From NCBI RefSeq assembly GCF_029892685.1, contig NZ_JARXVD010000018.1:1-64000 (forward strand): a stretch of 64,000 nucleotides of DNA. Reading direction: 5' to 3'. The position numbers were made by a program, and so were the translations under genes. The DNA is from Mycobacterium sp. OTB74. Lineage in GTDB: Bacteria; Actinomycetota; Actinomycetes; Mycobacteriales; Mycobacteriaceae. The notes beneath the pieces are model-generated. The model had not been told where the DNA came from. It did no database searches and worked only from the letters and a program-made list of their open reading frames with translations. Positions 63,170 to 64,000 of this stretch are shown here, piece by piece (position 1 is the stretch's first letter; every line of letters starts with the position of its first letter).

Positions 63170-63219
63170 CCGGATGCTCCGGCTGCGATCCGCCATTGAT
63201 CTGGCAATGAGAGGACGAC

Positions 63220-64000
63220 ATGGACTTGGGTCTGGCAGGCGCGACCGCCGTGGTAACCGGTGGCAGCAAAGGGATGGGACGTGCGATCGCCGAGACATTG
63301 GCCGCTGAGGGGGCCCGGGTAGCGCTGATGGCGCGCGGCGAGGCGGCCCTCGAGGAGGCTGTGGAAGCCTGTCTGGCAGCCGGTGCGCCGGACGCCGTCG
63401 GTATCAGTGTGGACATGACCGACGCGAAATCGATCGTGGCCGGGTTCGGTGAGGTTGAGCAGCGGTGGGGGACGCTCAACACTTTGGTGCACACCATCGG
63501 CCCAGGTGACGGTTACTTTGAGGACATGGATGACGCGCAGTGGGATGCCGCGTTCAGTCTGGGTACCATGGCCGCGGTCCGGTCGATCCGCGCTGCCCTG
63601 CCGATGCTGCGTGCCGCCGATTGGGCCCGCATCGTCACGCTGTCCGCGCATTCGATCCAGCGGCAGAACCCGCGACTGGTGGCCTACACGGCGTCGAAGG
63701 CGGCATTGAGCAGTGTCACGAAGAACTTGTCCAAAAGTCTCGCCAAGGACGGCATCCTGGTGAACTGCGTGTGCCCGGGCACCATCGTCACCGCGAGTTT
63801 CACCGAGAACCTCAAGGACATCCTGGCCGCCGACGGTCTGGATGCGTCCAACCCGACCGACGTTATGACCTGGATTGACAACAACTTTCACCAGCCCTGC
63901 GACCTCGGCCGCGCGGGCTTGCCAGAGGAGATCGCGTCGATCACCACGTACCTGGCATCCCGGCGAAACGGGTATGTGACCGGTGCGACGGTGAACGTCG
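63220..64000 (+). CDS. SDR-family oxidoreductase (3' end beyond the window)
   Basis: 260 residues visible, no stop before the edge. Starts MDLGLAGATAVVTGGSKGMG with GAGAGGACG as ribosome-binding site at ATG 63220. Catalytic Ser142 (TLSAHS), Tyr156 and Lys160 (YTASK) are normal, while the usual NNAG is HTIG. FabG/BKR-like group. Probably the fourth gene of the DUF1214-sulfotransferase-TetR unit. Confidence 0.88.
   Translation, partial: MDLGLAGATAVVTGGSKGMGRAIAETLAAEGARVALMARGEAALEEAVEACLAAGAPDAVGISVDMTDAKSIVAGFGEVEQRWGTLNTLVHTIGPGDGYFEDMDDAQWDAAFSLGTMAAVRSIRAALPMLRAADWARIVTLSAHSIQRQNPRLVAYTASKAALSSVTKNLSKSLAKDGILVNCVCPGTIVTASFTENLKDILAADGLDASNPTDVMTWIDNNFHQPCDLGRAGLPEEIASITTYLASRRNGYVTGATVNV

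Overview
The window reads as chromosomal DNA of a fast-growing, non-tuberculous mycobacterium (Mycolicibacterium type). Evidence: high GC content; frequent GTG starts; LexA, PafBC-type and ECF-sigma promoter motifs of mycobacterial form; and a gene order that, from memory of the M. tuberculosis map, follows the Rv2753c-Rv2705c block almost gene for gene (dapA, rnj, ftsK, argA, pgsA, clgR, pspA, recA, recX, miaB, miaA, dapF, hflX, fadE20, lexA, nrdR, sthA, ideR, sigB). recA has no intein, unlike M. tuberculosis. I see no tRNA, rRNA, CRISPR array, insertion sequence or prophage.

Layout. 0-9.7 kb is accessory: the start of a probable DUF222/HNH protein, an extra type II topoisomerase pair (TopoM/TopoN-like), a YcaQ/AlkZ-family glycosylase behind a DNA-damage-type promoter, a hypothetical gene, and a GntR-controlled hydrolase plus amino-acid permease unit. 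9.8-23.2 kb is core: lysine synthesis (dapA), RNase J, a three-gene redox operon (monooxygenase-fold protein, mycofactocin-type SDR, methyltransferase), ftsK, argA, pgsA, the clgR-pspA-pspM envelope-stress operon, ephG-like hydrolase and a glycosyltransferase. 23.2-30.9 kb holds recA-recX, an amino-acid ABC transporter with a fused binding-protein/permease gene and a 24-bp tandem repeat, and miaB. 31-39.3 kb holds a DUF349 protein, miaA, dapF, hflX, a DEAD-box helicase and fadE20. 39.5-44 kb holds an LGFP-repeat surface protein, then divergent lexA and the ChiZ-like gene, then nrdR. 44-56 kb holds hydrolase, PAC2, a secreted protease, sthA, ideR, sigB, small DUF proteins and a secreted histidine phosphatase. 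56-64 kb is accessory metabolism: RidA, LysR with an SDR and a frameshifted SnoaL-like gene, a P450, then a DUF1214 protein, a sulfotransferase, a TetR regulator and an SDR cut by the window edge.

How the parts work together. Three regulatory themes stand out. (1) DNA damage: recA and the ChiZ-like gene each carry a LexA box plus a TTGTCGGTG-type PafBC promoter; lexA has its own box; the YcaQ-like gene has a PafBC-type element with a slightly degenerate -10. (2) Envelope stress: clgR-psp and sigB both have GGAAC-N18-GTT promoters typical of SigE/SigH. (3) Leaderless expression: many genes have TANNNT six or seven bases before a GTG or ATG start. I found nothing that is clearly a wholly new system. 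The best leads are the second topoisomerase with altered quinolone-pocket residues, the damage-type promoter on the glycosylase gene, the repeat inside the ABC operon and the 58-64 kb cluster.
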